Assembly: GCA_035623255.1 (NCBI GenBank)
Contig: DASPTU010000127.1
Span: 1 to 28,303 of the forward strand
Origin: JAFAGX01 sp035623255
GTDB taxonomy: Bacteria; Acidobacteriota; Terriglobia; Terriglobales; Acidobacteriaceae
DNA: 28,303 bases
Direction of reading: 5' to 3'
In this document: positions 15,564 through 22,692 of the stretch, in pieces
How positions within the stretch are numbered: position 1 is the stretch's first letter
Layout of the letters: every line of letters starts with the position of its first letter
Program-made: the position numbers and the translations under genes
The notes under the pieces: model-generated
Database searches by the model: none
Told to the model about the DNA's origin: nothing
Seen by the model: only the letters and a program-made list of their open reading frames with translations

Positions 15564-16550
15564 ATGCAATTTGGTTTCACGCTTAAGCCGGACTTGTCGA
15601 TTGAGCAGATCTTGAGCCTCACGCGGCAAGCGGAGTCCGGCGGTTTTCAATATGGCTGGGTCTTTGATTCGCACGTTCTCTGGAAAGAGCCCTATCCGTT
15701 GCTGACGTTGATGGCGACCAACAGCCGCCGGCTGCGACTAGGAACGTGCGTCACCAACCCTGCAGTGCGGGACATTACCGTGACGGCCAGTTTGTTCGCG
15801 ACACTGAATTTGATCTCGGGCGGCCGCATGCAGTTGGGGATTGGGCGTGGCGACAGCTCGCGGCGGGTGTTGGGCAAGAAACCCGTGACCTGGTCGGAGT
15901 TGGAGACAGCTGTGAAGATCTTTCGCGATCTGACTTCCGGGATCGAAATTGACTACGACGGACAACCAACGCGTTTGACCTGGGCAGAGATTCCGCCGCC
16001 GATTTGGATTGCCGGCTATGGTCCGAAGGTACTGCAGATGGCGGGCAGAATCGCTGATGGCGTGATCCTGCAGTTTGCAGATCCGGATTTGATTGAGTGG
16101 TGCGTCGGATTCGTACGCGAGGGCGCGCGCCAAGCCGGCCGTGACTTCAGCAAGATTGAGATTATGGCGGCTGCTCCGGCTTGGGTGTCCAATGACGCAA
16201 GACTGGCGCGGGAACGCGTCCGCTGGTTCCCTGCCCTGGTTTCGAACCATGTTGTCGATTTGATCAGCCGCTACAAACCTGAGGACCTGCCGGCTTCGTT
16301 AACTTCCTACGTGCGGGATCGAGAGGGCTACGACTATCTGCATCATTGCGAAGTCGACAGCGATAACAAGAGTTTCGTCAGCGATGATGTCGTGGACCGT
16401 TTCTGCCTAGTTGGACCAGCCAAGGCACAGATCGAGAAGCTCAAGAAGCTGGCTGATGTTGGCGTAACCCAGTTCAATCTCTATCTCATGTCGGGGGGCG
16501 AAGAAGAGCAGTTGCGGCTGTTTGAGCGCGAGGTGATCGCGGGAGGCTGA
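15564..16550 (+). CDS. LLM class flavin-dependent oxidoreductase (TIGR03842-like)
   Basis: A 328 aa luciferase-like TIM-barrel oxidoreductase using FMN or F420. Landmarks: MQFGFTLKPD at the start, GWVFDSHVLWKEPYPLL near 31-47, RLRLGTCVTNP near 56-66, the phosphate-binding LGIGRGDSSRRVLGKKP near 91-107, and IWIAGYGPKVLQMAGRIADG near 147-166. These recall the group modelled as TIGR03842, which I remember as often lying beside hydantoinase-type genes. It is divergent from hydA and convergent with the NCS1 permease gene, so it lies inside the putative pyrimidine cluster. No dihydropyrimidine dehydrogenase (PydA or PreT/PreA) is present here; this enzyme may act on a ring substrate, as the LLM-class RutA does, but it is not RutA by length or neighbours. 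Substrate unknown. Confidence 0.85.
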   Translation: MQFGFTLKPDLSIEQILSLTRQAESGGFQYGWVFDSHVLWKEPYPLLTLMATNSRRLRLGTCVTNPAVRDITVTASLFATLNLISGGRMQLGIGRGDSSRRVLGKKPVTWSELETAVKIFRDLTSGIEIDYDGQPTRLTWAEIPPPIWIAGYGPKVLQMAGRIADGVILQFADPDLIEWCVGFVREGARQAGRDFSKIEIMAAAPAWVSNDARLARERVRWFPALVSNHVVDLISRYKPEDLPASLTSYVRDREGYDYLHHCEVDSDNKSFVSDDVVDRFCLVGPAKAQIEKLKKLADVGVTQFNLYLMSGGEEEQLRLFEREVIAGG

Positions 16551-16572
16551 TGGGATCCCCCAAGAATGCATA

Positions 16573-16607
16573 GATCCTTCGCGGCCTGAAGGCCACTCGA
16601 GATGACA
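16573..16607 (+). repeat. Dispersed repeat, GATCCTTCGCGGC family, copy 2
   Basis: The 13-base core GATCCTTCGCGGC (16573-16585) is identical to 5596-5608; the tail ends in GATGACA as in copy 1. It fills the short gap between the convergent LLM and NCS1 genes. The middle contains GGCCTGAAGGCC, a small palindrome absent from copy 1. Confidence 0.55.
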
Positions 16608-16614
16608 GCCTAAA

Positions 16615-18051
16615 TCAAAGAGAATCTTCGGGTACAGGAGTTGCATTCAGAGCCGTGGCGCGGCGCGATTGCATCAGCCCGTAGTAAGTGACGAAGGCCA
16701 CCACGAATCCGACCAGCCATGAGTAGTCGTAGAGCGTGCGCAGAGATGGAACGGCCAGCCCAATGAGTGCGACCCCAGCGCCAAGGAGAAGCGCCACGAG
16801 AGCCCGCCAGTTCACGCCGCGTGAATATTCGTAAGCGCCGCCTCTGAGATAGAGGTCATTTATCGAAAGCACGCGCTTCCGGATCAAGAAATAGTCGCAG
16901 ATCATGATGCCAGCCACCGGCCCGAGAAAGGCTGCGTAGCCGCCCAGCCATCCGAGGATGAATGTGCGATAGTTCGCGAGCAGTTTCCAGGGCATCATAG
17001 CGAGTCCCATGAAGCAGGTGATCACGCCGCCGACTTTGAAGCTGATCAGGCGCGGCCGAAGGTTGGAGAAGTCGTTTGCGGGTGAAACGACATTGGCGCC
17101 GATATTGACGTTCAGAGTTGCGAGCAGTATGGCCATCAGCGCGATCACAACTGCCACGGGTGAATGGAAGCGGCTAAGCAGCTGGACCGGATCCCAGATT
17201 GCGCTGCCGTAAATCAAAACCGTTGCGGACGTGACGGCGATTCCGATGAAAGAATAAAAGGTCATCGTTGTGGGCAAAGCGAGCGCTTGCCCGATCGCCT
17301 GCTCTCGCTGGCTGCGCGCAAATCGTGTGAAATCGGGAATGTTCAGTGAGACGGTTGCCCAAAACCCGACAGTTCCGTTCAGAGCAGGAACGAAGAATTT
17401 GAGAAATTCGGGAAAGCTAGTGAATCGCGACTGAGTTGATAACATGGGCCCAAAACCGCCAGCGCCTTGATAAGCCCAGATCAAAAGCAGCACGCCAACG
17501 GCCAAGAGAATCGGCGCGCTGATCCCCTGTAAGAAGCGGATGTATTCGATGCCTTGAAGAATAACCAGGAGATTAATCAGCCAAAACAGCATGAAACAGA
17601 TTGCTACGCCGTAATGAAAGTGGCTCCAAGCTGGCCAGAGGGTGCTCAGCAGCGTGTTGATCGCTTCGCCACCAATCCAGCTTTGAATACCGAACCAGCC
17701 GCACGCCACAAGCGCACGAAGAACAGCAGCGACGTTTGCTCCCAAGACACCGAAAGACGAACGCGCCAGCACTGGAAACGGAATGCCGTACTGCGTGCCC
17801 GGTTGCGAATTCAACAGCATCGGAACCAGCACGATCGCATTGCCAATGAACACGGTCAGGAGGGCCTGTTTCCAGTTCATTCCGCCCTGGATCATGCTCG
17901 CTGCCAACATGTATGTGAGGATGTTGACCGACATCGAGACCCAGAGCGCGGCGTAGTTATATGTTCCCCAGGTGCGATGGCTGGCATTCGTCGGTGCGAG
18001 ATCGAGATTGTACAGCGGGCTGGATTCGATATTTCCGGATGAAACTGTCAT
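16615..18051 (-). CDS. NCS1 family nucleobase/hydantoin:cation symporter
   Basis: A 478 aa integral membrane transporter with about 12 helices. The N-terminal NLDLAPTNASHRTWGTYNYAALWVSMS is the NCS1 signature region (L-A-P-t, R-T-W, Y-N, W-v-s), and helix 1 continues NILTYMLAASMI. The family (Mhp1, PucI, cytosine and uracil permeases) imports purine or pyrimidine bases, allantoin or hydantoins with sodium or protons. Start placed at 18051 (MTVSSGN) with AAAGGAAC upstream; a longer frame to 18108 runs through a repeat. It lies 72 bases after the nitrilase-family gene on the same strand and probably shares its transcript, an intercistronic hairpin lying between them. With hydA it points to uptake and breakdown of a cyclic ureide. 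Confidence 0.9.
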   Translation of the reverse strand: MTVSSGNIESSPLYNLDLAPTNASHRTWGTYNYAALWVSMSVNILTYMLAASMIQGGMNWKQALLTVFIGNAIVLVPMLLNSQPGTQYGIPFPVLARSSFGVLGANVAAVLRALVACGWFGIQSWIGGEAINTLLSTLWPAWSHFHYGVAICFMLFWLINLLVILQGIEYIRFLQGISAPILLAVGVLLLIWAYQGAGGFGPMLSTQSRFTSFPEFLKFFVPALNGTVGFWATVSLNIPDFTRFARSQREQAIGQALALPTTMTFYSFIGIAVTSATVLIYGSAIWDPVQLLSRFHSPVAVVIALMAILLATLNVNIGANVVSPANDFSNLRPRLISFKVGGVITCFMGLAMMPWKLLANYRTFILGWLGGYAAFLGPVAGIMICDYFLIRKRVLSINDLYLRGGAYEYSRGVNWRALVALLLGAGVALIGLAVPSLRTLYDYSWLVGFVVAFVTYYGLMQSRRATALNATPVPEDSL

Positions 18052-18064
18052 TAAAGATGTGTTC

Positions 18065-18112
18065 CTTTGTATCCTCCGTGGTTGCGTGGAAACAACCATA
18101 GAGGACACAGAG
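18065..18112 (-). repeat. Imperfect inverted repeat in the amidohydrolase-permease spacer
   Basis: Arms of 20 bases (18065-18084 and 18093-18112) surround an 8-base loop. They match at 16 of 20 positions as DNA; on the minus-strand RNA two of the four differences become G-U pairs, giving 18 of 20 pairs. The right-hand arm contains CCATAGAGGACACAGAGA, a wording common in intergenic repeats of Acidobacteria and relatives. It occupies most of the 72-base gap between two co-oriented genes. Confidence 0.65.
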
Positions 18113-18123
18113 AGCGCAGAGCT

Positions 18124-19017
18124 TCAATCAGCCGCCGCGGCCTTCCCGGTTTGCGCAGTTAGTGGGCCATAAGTCTCGGGACGGCGATCGCGAAAGAATT
18201 GCCAGGTTTTGCGCACTTCAAGGATCATTTCGAGATCAAGATCTGCCACCAAAACTTCATCTTTGTCGCGGCTGGCTTGGGCAACGATCTTTCCGCGCGG
18301 ATTGCAGAAGTAACTCTTTCCGTAAAACTCGCCGATGCTCCAGGGCTTCTCCTTGCCGACGCGATTGATCGCTCCGACGAAATAGCTGTTTGCTACGGCA
18401 TGTGCTGGCTGTTCCAATTCCCACAAATACTCGGAGAGTCCGGCCACGGTCGCCGAAGGATTGAAGACGATCTCGGCACCATTCAGACCCAGAATGCGGG
18501 CTCCTTCGGGGAAATGCCGGTCGTAACAGATGTAAACACCGACTTTGGCGTACTTAGTTTCGAAAACCTGATAGCCGAGGTCGCCCGGCGTGAAATAAAA
18601 CTTCTCCCAAAATCCGGGATGACAGTGCGGAATATGATGCTTGCGATATTTGCCGAGGTAGCGGCCATCGGCGTCGATCACCGCGGCGGTGTTGAAGTAG
18701 ACACCGGTCATCTGCTCTTCATAAACAGGCACAACAATTGCCATCCGGTGCCGGGCGGCGAGCTTTTGCATGAGAGCCGTAGTTGGGCCATCGGGAACGC
18801 GCTCTACCAATTCATACCAGCGCGGATTTTGCTCAGCACAAAAGTAAGGCCCGTAGAAGAGCTCTTGCAAGCAGAGGATTTGGGTTTTCTTCTTCGCTGC
18901 CTGCTCAATCAGCTTCACGTGCTTATCGATCATCGCCTTCTTGATCTGTGACAGCGGGTGGTCGGGACCAAGGGCGTTCTTAGCTTGGATCAGCGCACAG
19001 CGAACAATACGGGACAT
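18124..19017 (-). CDS. Nitrilase-family amidohydrolase (N-carbamoyl-beta-alanine / N-carbamoyl amidase type)
   Basis: A 297 aa cytoplasmic carbon-nitrogen hydrolase. The E-K-C triad is visible: E52 in CLQELFYGPYFC, K126 in YRKHHIPH, and C164 in VYICYDRHFPEG. The segment YFCAEQNPRWYELVE is characteristic of the N-carbamoyl amidase branch (beta-ureidopropionase, N-carbamoylputrescine amidase). Next to a dihydropyrimidinase and an NCS1 permease, the best inference is hydrolysis of N-carbamoyl-beta-alanine to beta-alanine, CO2 and ammonia; a D-carbamoylase acting after a hydantoinase is the main alternative. Start at 19017 has GGAGG five bases upstream. The permease gene follows on the same strand. 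Confidence 0.9.
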   Translation of the reverse strand: MSRIVRCALIQAKNALGPDHPLSQIKKAMIDKHVKLIEQAAKKKTQILCLQELFYGPYFCAEQNPRWYELVERVPDGPTTALMQKLAARHRMAIVVPVYEEQMTGVYFNTAAVIDADGRYLGKYRKHHIPHCHPGFWEKFYFTPGDLGYQVFETKYAKVGVYICYDRHFPEGARILGLNGAEIVFNPSATVAGLSEYLWELEQPAHAVANSYFVGAINRVGKEKPWSIGEFYGKSYFCNPRGKIVAQASRDKDEVLVADLDLEMILEVRKTWQFFRDRRPETYGPLTAQTGKAAAAD

Positions 19018-19062
19018 AAAGACCTCCGCGCGCCGACTATAGCAAAGTTTCGCCGATGTGTG

Positions 19063-19149
19063 GGCGGACTCATGTCCGCCGCGCAGGAATGTGTAGGGTG
19101 GATATTCTTGTCCGCTACCCTTCGCGGGCAGAAATACCCGCCGCTATAC
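19063..19149 (+). repeat. Composite of intergenic hairpin repeats, including GCGGGCA family copy 2
   Basis: Between aroF and the amidohydrolase gene lie three blocks: GGCGGAC/GTCCGCC (19063-19069 and 19074-19080, loop of four); GTAGGGTGGATATTCTTGTCC (about 19093-19112) with CGCTACCC following; and GCGGGCAGAAATACCCGC (19124-19141) with CGCTATAC. The last block matches 3324-3347 in sequence and layout. The gap contains no gene. Confidence 0.6.
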
Positions 19150-19153
19150 GTAT

Positions 19154-20182
19154 TTACGCCGTGGCCGTGTCCCTCATCGGCATAGCGCGCAACGGCTCTG
19201 CCAAACAGCGCATTAGCCGAGAGAATCCGTCCAAGTCCAACGACTGGGGCCCATCCGACAAGGCTCGCTCCGGGCAGGGATGCACCTCAACCATGATTCC
19301 GTCGGCGCCCAGCGCCGCCGCCGCTCTCGACATCGGTGGAATCAGCGTCGGACGACCGGTGCCATGTGAAGGATCGGCAATTACGGGAAGATGAGAAAGC
19401 TCGCGAGCCAGCGCAATCGAAGCCAGATCGAGCGTATTTCGCGTTTCGGTTTCGAACGTCTTAATGCCCCGTTCGCACAGAACCACATCGTGGTTTCCAC
19501 CAGCCAGAAGATATTCCGCGGCCAGCAGCCATTCCTTCACGCTGGCCGAAGGGCCCCGTTTCAGCAGAATCGGTTTATTGACTCTAGCCAGCCTGCGCAA
19601 GAGTGCGAAGTTCTGCATGTTGCGGGCTCCTACTTGTAGCATGTCCGCATGTTCGCAGATCAGATCAACGTCTTCCGTGCTCATGACCTCAGTCACGACC
19701 GGCAACCCGATCTCTCCACGGACTTCATTCAGAAGCTGCAGCGCTTCCAATCCGAGTCCTTGAAATTCGTAAGGCGAAGTACGAGGCTTATATGCACCAC
19801 CTCTGAGGAGCTGTGCACCAGCTGCCTTCACGGATTTTGCCGTGGAGAACAACTGCTCCCGGGATTCGACCGAACATGGGCCGGCGATGACGACGAAGTT
19901 GCCATCGCCGATCAGCACGCCGCCCACATTCACCACCGTTCGCTCGGGCTTGACCTGGCGACTTACCAGCTTGAACGGCTGCGCAATCGGAACCACCTCG
20001 GCAACCCCGGCAGCGGCAGCCAAGGCTTGCAACTCGTGGCGCCGTCCGTTGCTGCCGACAGCAGCCACGATTGCCCGTTCGGTTCCACGAGTCACGTGAG
20101 CCTGATAGCCAGCTTCCTTGACGCGATCAATGACGTGCTGAATCTCGTGTTCGGGCGCGCCTTCGCGCATATTGATGATCAT
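19154..20182 (-). CDS. aroF: 3-deoxy-7-phosphoheptulonate (DAHP) synthase, type I-beta with regulatory N-domain
   Basis: A 342 aa enzyme joining phosphoenolpyruvate and erythrose-4-phosphate, the committed step of the shikimate pathway. Residues 1 to about 70 form the ferredoxin-like domain found in Thermotoga-type DAHP synthases, where it mediates Phe/Tyr inhibition. The barrel has C103 in AGPCSVES, K132 in GAYKPRTSP, KRGPSASVKEW (208-218), H273 in ADPSHGTGRP, E299 in VEVHP and D310 after PERALS: all metal and PEP residues are present. The start is MIINM at 20182, with AGGAG nine bases upstream (20192-20196); earlier in-frame starts run into the leader terminator. A peptide-type attenuator precedes the gene, so expression should respond to aromatic aminoacyl-tRNA supply as well as allosteric feedback. 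Confidence 0.95.
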   Translation of the reverse strand: MIINMREGAPEHEIQHVIDRVKEAGYQAHVTRGTERAIVAAVGSNGRRHELQALAAAAGVAEVVPIAQPFKLVSRQVKPERTVVNVGGVLIGDGNFVVIAGPCSVESREQLFSTAKSVKAAGAQLLRGGAYKPRTSPYEFQGLGLEALQLLNEVRGEIGLPVVTEVMSTEDVDLICEHADMLQVGARNMQNFALLRRLARVNKPILLKRGPSASVKEWLLAAEYLLAGGNHDVVLCERGIKTFETETRNTLDLASIALARELSHLPVIADPSHGTGRPTLIPPMSRAAAALGADGIMVEVHPCPERALSDGPQSLDLDGFSRLMRCLAEPLRAMPMRDTATA

Positions 20183-20220
20183 GACCTTCCTCTCCTTTTC
20201 CCGCATGACATCCTCGTCCA

Positions 20221-20253
20221 AAAACAAAAACCGCGACTCCTAAGAGTCGCGGC
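20221..20253 (-). terminator. Leader terminator (attenuator, strands 3:4) of aroF
   Basis: On the minus strand CCGCGACTC (plus 20244-20252) and GAGTCGCGG (plus 20231-20239) form a perfect 9-base stem with a four-base loop, followed by TTTTTGTTTTT. This is a textbook intrinsic terminator, but it lies upstream of the aroF start on the same strand and after a small leader reading frame, so it acts as an attenuator. The preceding GCC and the loop-side TT are used in the alternative antiterminator pairing. Confidence 0.93.
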
Positions 20254-20335
20254 TTGGGGACTTCTAAACTTGGCGTCGTTCTAGACCATCAGCGGACACG
20301 CCTCGCCCCTGCCGCTACTCTTAAACCAGTAGCGG
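20242..20335 (-). promoter_or_regulatory. Alternative RNA structures of the aroF attenuator (strands 1, 2, 3)
   Basis: Strand 1 CCGCTACT (plus 20328-20335) pairs perfectly with AGTAGCGG (plus 20312-20319), an 8-base hairpin inside the leader coding region. Strand 2, AAGAGTAGCGGC (plus 20311-20322), can instead pair with strand 3, GCCGCGACTCTT (plus 20242-20253), at 11 of 12 positions with one A-G mismatch. A further GGGG (20306-20309) with CCCC (20256-20259) extends this helix. The 2:3 helix destroys the terminator. A ribosome stalled on the Tyr codons 11-12 would cover strand 1 and leave strand 2 free, allowing read-through; an unstalled ribosome would permit 1:2 and 3:4, ending transcription. 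Confidence 0.85.
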
Positions 20336-20370
20336 TAATAGGTGGCGAAGGTAAATCGGCGTGCCGTCAT
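20281..20370 (-). CDS. Aromatic-rich leader peptide of aroF (29 aa)
   Basis: ATG at 20370 to TAG at 20281 encodes 29 residues. Codons 6-16 read FTFATYYRYWF, so seven of eleven are aromatic: Phe 6, 8, 16; Tyr 11, 12, 14; Trp 15. All three end products of the pathway are represented. Codons 12-15 lie in strand 1 of the 1:2 hairpin, and codons 17-20 (K-S-S-G) are exactly strand 2. The stop is 27 bases before strand 3. This organisation, placed before a DAHP synthase terminator, identifies it as a regulatory leader peptide rather than a functional protein. No ribosome site is visible; the predicted transcript begins only a few bases upstream, so translation may be leaderless. It is too short to be kept by ordinary gene callers. 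Confidence 0.87.
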   Translation of the reverse strand: MTARRFTFATYYRYWFKSSGRGEACPLMV

Positions 20371-20380
20371 CAAGTGAGTT

Positions 20381-20410
20381 ATTATCGAGCGGGGCCTCTT
20401 CGTCTGTCAA
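20381..20410 (-). promoter_or_regulatory. Promoter of the aroF leader
   Basis: On the minus strand a perfect TTGACA (plus 20405-20410) is separated by 18 bases from GATAAT (plus 20381-20386; 5 of 6). Transcription should begin near 20374, about four bases before the leader ATG at 20370 and about 190 bases before the aroF start codon. Confidence 0.75.
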
Positions 20411-20564
20411 CCGTTTTCATGATCTGTAAAGATGCCGCCAGCAGATTACACCAAGGCCGTAAGGGATAGCTGTAACGACGTTAGCTCGACAAGCAACAAA
20501 TGCCGCGTTTAGCCTGCGTCCCTTATACTCATGTGTTCATCTAAGTCGATACGGCCAACGTCGC

Positions 20565-21491
20565 ATGTCTTCATTTGCCCGCTTTCGGAGAGCGCTGTTT
20601 CTGCTGATCACGGTAGTGCCACTGAGCGGGTGCTTGTTTCGATCACGGAGGGTCGAGCAACCGCCGGCGGTGGAGCTGAAATCGGCGAGCGCTCAAGAAC
20701 TGATTAATTACGTGAACTCCCAGGCCAGCAGAATTCGCAGCCTGGAGGCGACGGTAGATATCGCTACCTCGGTCGGCGGGGAAAAGAAGGGCAAAGTCAC
20801 GGATTATGAGTCGATCCGCGGCTATGTCCTGGTACGGAAACCGGAAATGCTGCGGATGATAGGGCTGATGCCGATCGTCCGTAATCGCGCCTTCGACATG
20901 GTGAGCGACGGCCGCGATTTCAAACTGTGGATTCCGGCCAAGAACCGGTTTATCGTGGGACGAAACGACGTCGAAATCCACAACGCCACCCAGCCGCTCG
21001 AGAATGTGCGCCCACAGAATATTTATGACGCTTTGCTGTTGCGCCACATCGATCCTCAAAACGAGATTGCGGTCGTCGAGAATGAAACCGCTTCTATTAC
21101 CGACGATAAGGGCCACAAAGTGTTGCGGGCTGAGTATATCCTCGATGTGATTCGGACGGGCGAGCATGCTTTCCTATCGCGAAAAATCATTTTCAGCCGC
21201 ACCGATCTGCTGCCGCATCGACAGCTGCTGTATGATGCCGAGGGAAACGTCGTAACTATTGCCAGGTATGAGAATTACAAGGCCGACTCAGACGTGAACT
21301 TCCCCTGGAAAATCGAGGTCGATCGGCCCCAGGAAGAGGTGGACATCACGCTCTCGGTGGTGAAAATCGATCTCAACCAGCCTCTTCCTGATGACAGATT
21401 CGTGCTGGAACAGCCACCGGGTGTCGAAGTTGTCCATCTGGACAAGTCGCAAACCAGTTCAGCAGAGCGGCCCGTCGACTGCAATCATTGA
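20565..21491 (+). CDS. Lipoprotein of unknown function (LolA/LolB-like appearance)
   Basis: A 308 aa lipoprotein. The N-terminus has arginines, a hydrophobic core and the lipobox L20-S-G-C23, so it should be lipid-anchored after signal peptidase II. The mature part is built of alternating strands (for example IRGYVLVRKPEMLRMIG and FDMVSDGRDFKLWIPAKNRF) that resemble the antiparallel-sheet fold of LolA/LolB or DUF4292 proteins; this is a pattern impression, not a firm assignment. No clear ribosome site precedes ATG 20565; TATACT at 20524-20529 may be the -10. The gene is divergent from the aroF leader and followed after 62 bases by an FtsX-type permease, so the two may cooperate in envelope lipid or lipoprotein handling. 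Confidence 0.75.
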   Translation: MSSFARFRRALFLLITVVPLSGCLFRSRRVEQPPAVELKSASAQELINYVNSQASRIRSLEATVDIATSVGGEKKGKVTDYESIRGYVLVRKPEMLRMIGLMPIVRNRAFDMVSDGRDFKLWIPAKNRFIVGRNDVEIHNATQPLENVRPQNIYDALLLRHIDPQNEIAVVENETASITDDKGHKVLRAEYILDVIRTGEHAFLSRKIIFSRTDLLPHRQLLYDAEGNVVTIARYENYKADSDVNFPWKIEVDRPQEEVDITLSVVKIDLNQPLPDDRFVLEQPPGVEVVHLDKSQTSSAERPVDCNH

Positions 21492-21553
21492 GAGGTTCTT
21501 CCTCAAGGGGGCCGCGACTTTTGCTAGGCTAAGCGGCAGCGGATCAGATTCGC

Positions 21554-22657
21554 ATGATGAACAAGATGGTTGTCGCCAATCTGGCGCACCGGCCGATACG
21601 GTCGCTAATCAGCATTATCGCTATTGCGCTGGAAGTCACGCTTATTTTGCTGATCGTGGGCCTGGCGCTGGGTCTGCTCAACGATTCGCGGCAGAGACAG
21701 GCCGGAATCGGTGCTGACGTCGTGGTTATGCCTCCCGGGTCATCCTTCATCGTCGGTCTCACGGGGGCCCCAATGCCAATCAAGGTTGGCAGCGTTCTCG
21801 CCCAGTTGCCTCACGTGACAACCGTAGCACCGGTTGTGACTCAAGTCTCCACCGCAGGAACGTTGGAGGTCATTGCCGGGATCGACTTGAGCAGCTATGA
21901 AAGGCTGTCGGGTCCATTTCAGTTTGTGTCTGGTGGCCCGTTTCGTGTGCCGGATGACTGCATGGTCGACGACCTCTTTGCCAGGGCCAAGCGGGTCAAA
22001 GTCGGAGATACGATTGAAATTCTGAACAACAAATTCCGCGTGTCTGGGATCGTCGAACCGGGCAAGGGCGCACGGAAATTTCTGCAGATCGGAGTATTGC
22101 AAGATCTGATCGGCGCCCAGGGCAAGGCCACAATCTTTTATCTGAAGCTGGACGATCCCAGCAACGCCGACGCCGTCGTCGACGAGATCAAGCAGGTTCC
22201 CGGCATGGAACGTTACGTGGCAACATCGATGGCATATTACCTCTCGATGATGACGACGAGCCGATACCCGGGAGTTTCGCAATTCATCGATTTCGTCATC
22301 ATTATCTCGGTAATCATAGGTTTTCTGGTGATCTTCCAATCGATGTACACGGCCGTGATGGAGCGCACACGCGAAATCGGGATCTTAAAGTCGATGGGCG
22401 CCTCCAAGCTGTATATCGTGGATGTCATCCTGCGCGAGACGGTGCTGCTGGCGATCGCCGGAATCGTGGTTGGTGTCGTCTTTAGCTTGATTGCGCGGGC
22501 CGGGATCGATGGGCGTTCGACGCTTCGGGTGGTGGTAACCGGAGGCTGGATTCTGCGGGCAACGGGGATAGCGATCGGGGGCGCCCTTCTCGGCGCACTC
22601 TATCCGGCGTTAAAAGCAGCGCAAAAGGACCCGATTGATGCGCTGGCGTACGAATAG
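21554..22657 (+). CDS. ABC transporter permease, MacB/LolE/FtsX type
   Basis: A 367 aa membrane protein with the MacB-type layout: one N-terminal helix (LISIIAIALEVTLILLIVGL, about 16-35), a large periplasmic domain (about 40-235), and three C-terminal helices of the FtsX domain. The cytoplasmic loop ERTREIGILKSMGASKLYIV (about 271-290) is the family hallmark that contacts the ATPase, and the protein ends with ALYPALKAAQKDPIDALAYE, a typical FtsX C-terminus. Methionines at 21554, 21557 and 21566 are possible starts. No ATPase gene adjoins it, the next gene being rplM, so its partner must be elsewhere. The preceding lipoprotein is a likely functional companion. Confidence 0.88.
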   Translation: MMNKMVVANLAHRPIRSLISIIAIALEVTLILLIVGLALGLLNDSRQRQAGIGADVVVMPPGSSFIVGLTGAPMPIKVGSVLAQLPHVTTVAPVVTQVSTAGTLEVIAGIDLSSYERLSGPFQFVSGGPFRVPDDCMVDDLFARAKRVKVGDTIEILNNKFRVSGIVEPGKGARKFLQIGVLQDLIGAQGKATIFYLKLDDPSNADAVVDEIKQVPGMERYVATSMAYYLSMMTTSRYPGVSQFIDFVIIISVIIGFLVIFQSMYTAVMERTREIGILKSMGASKLYIVDVILRETVLLAIAGIVVGVVFSLIARAGIDGRSTLRVVVTGGWILRATGIAIGGALLGALYPALKAAQKDPIDALAYE

Positions 22658-22692
22658 AGCCGGCGCTAAGGTTAGTGCTTACAGTGAGTTCG

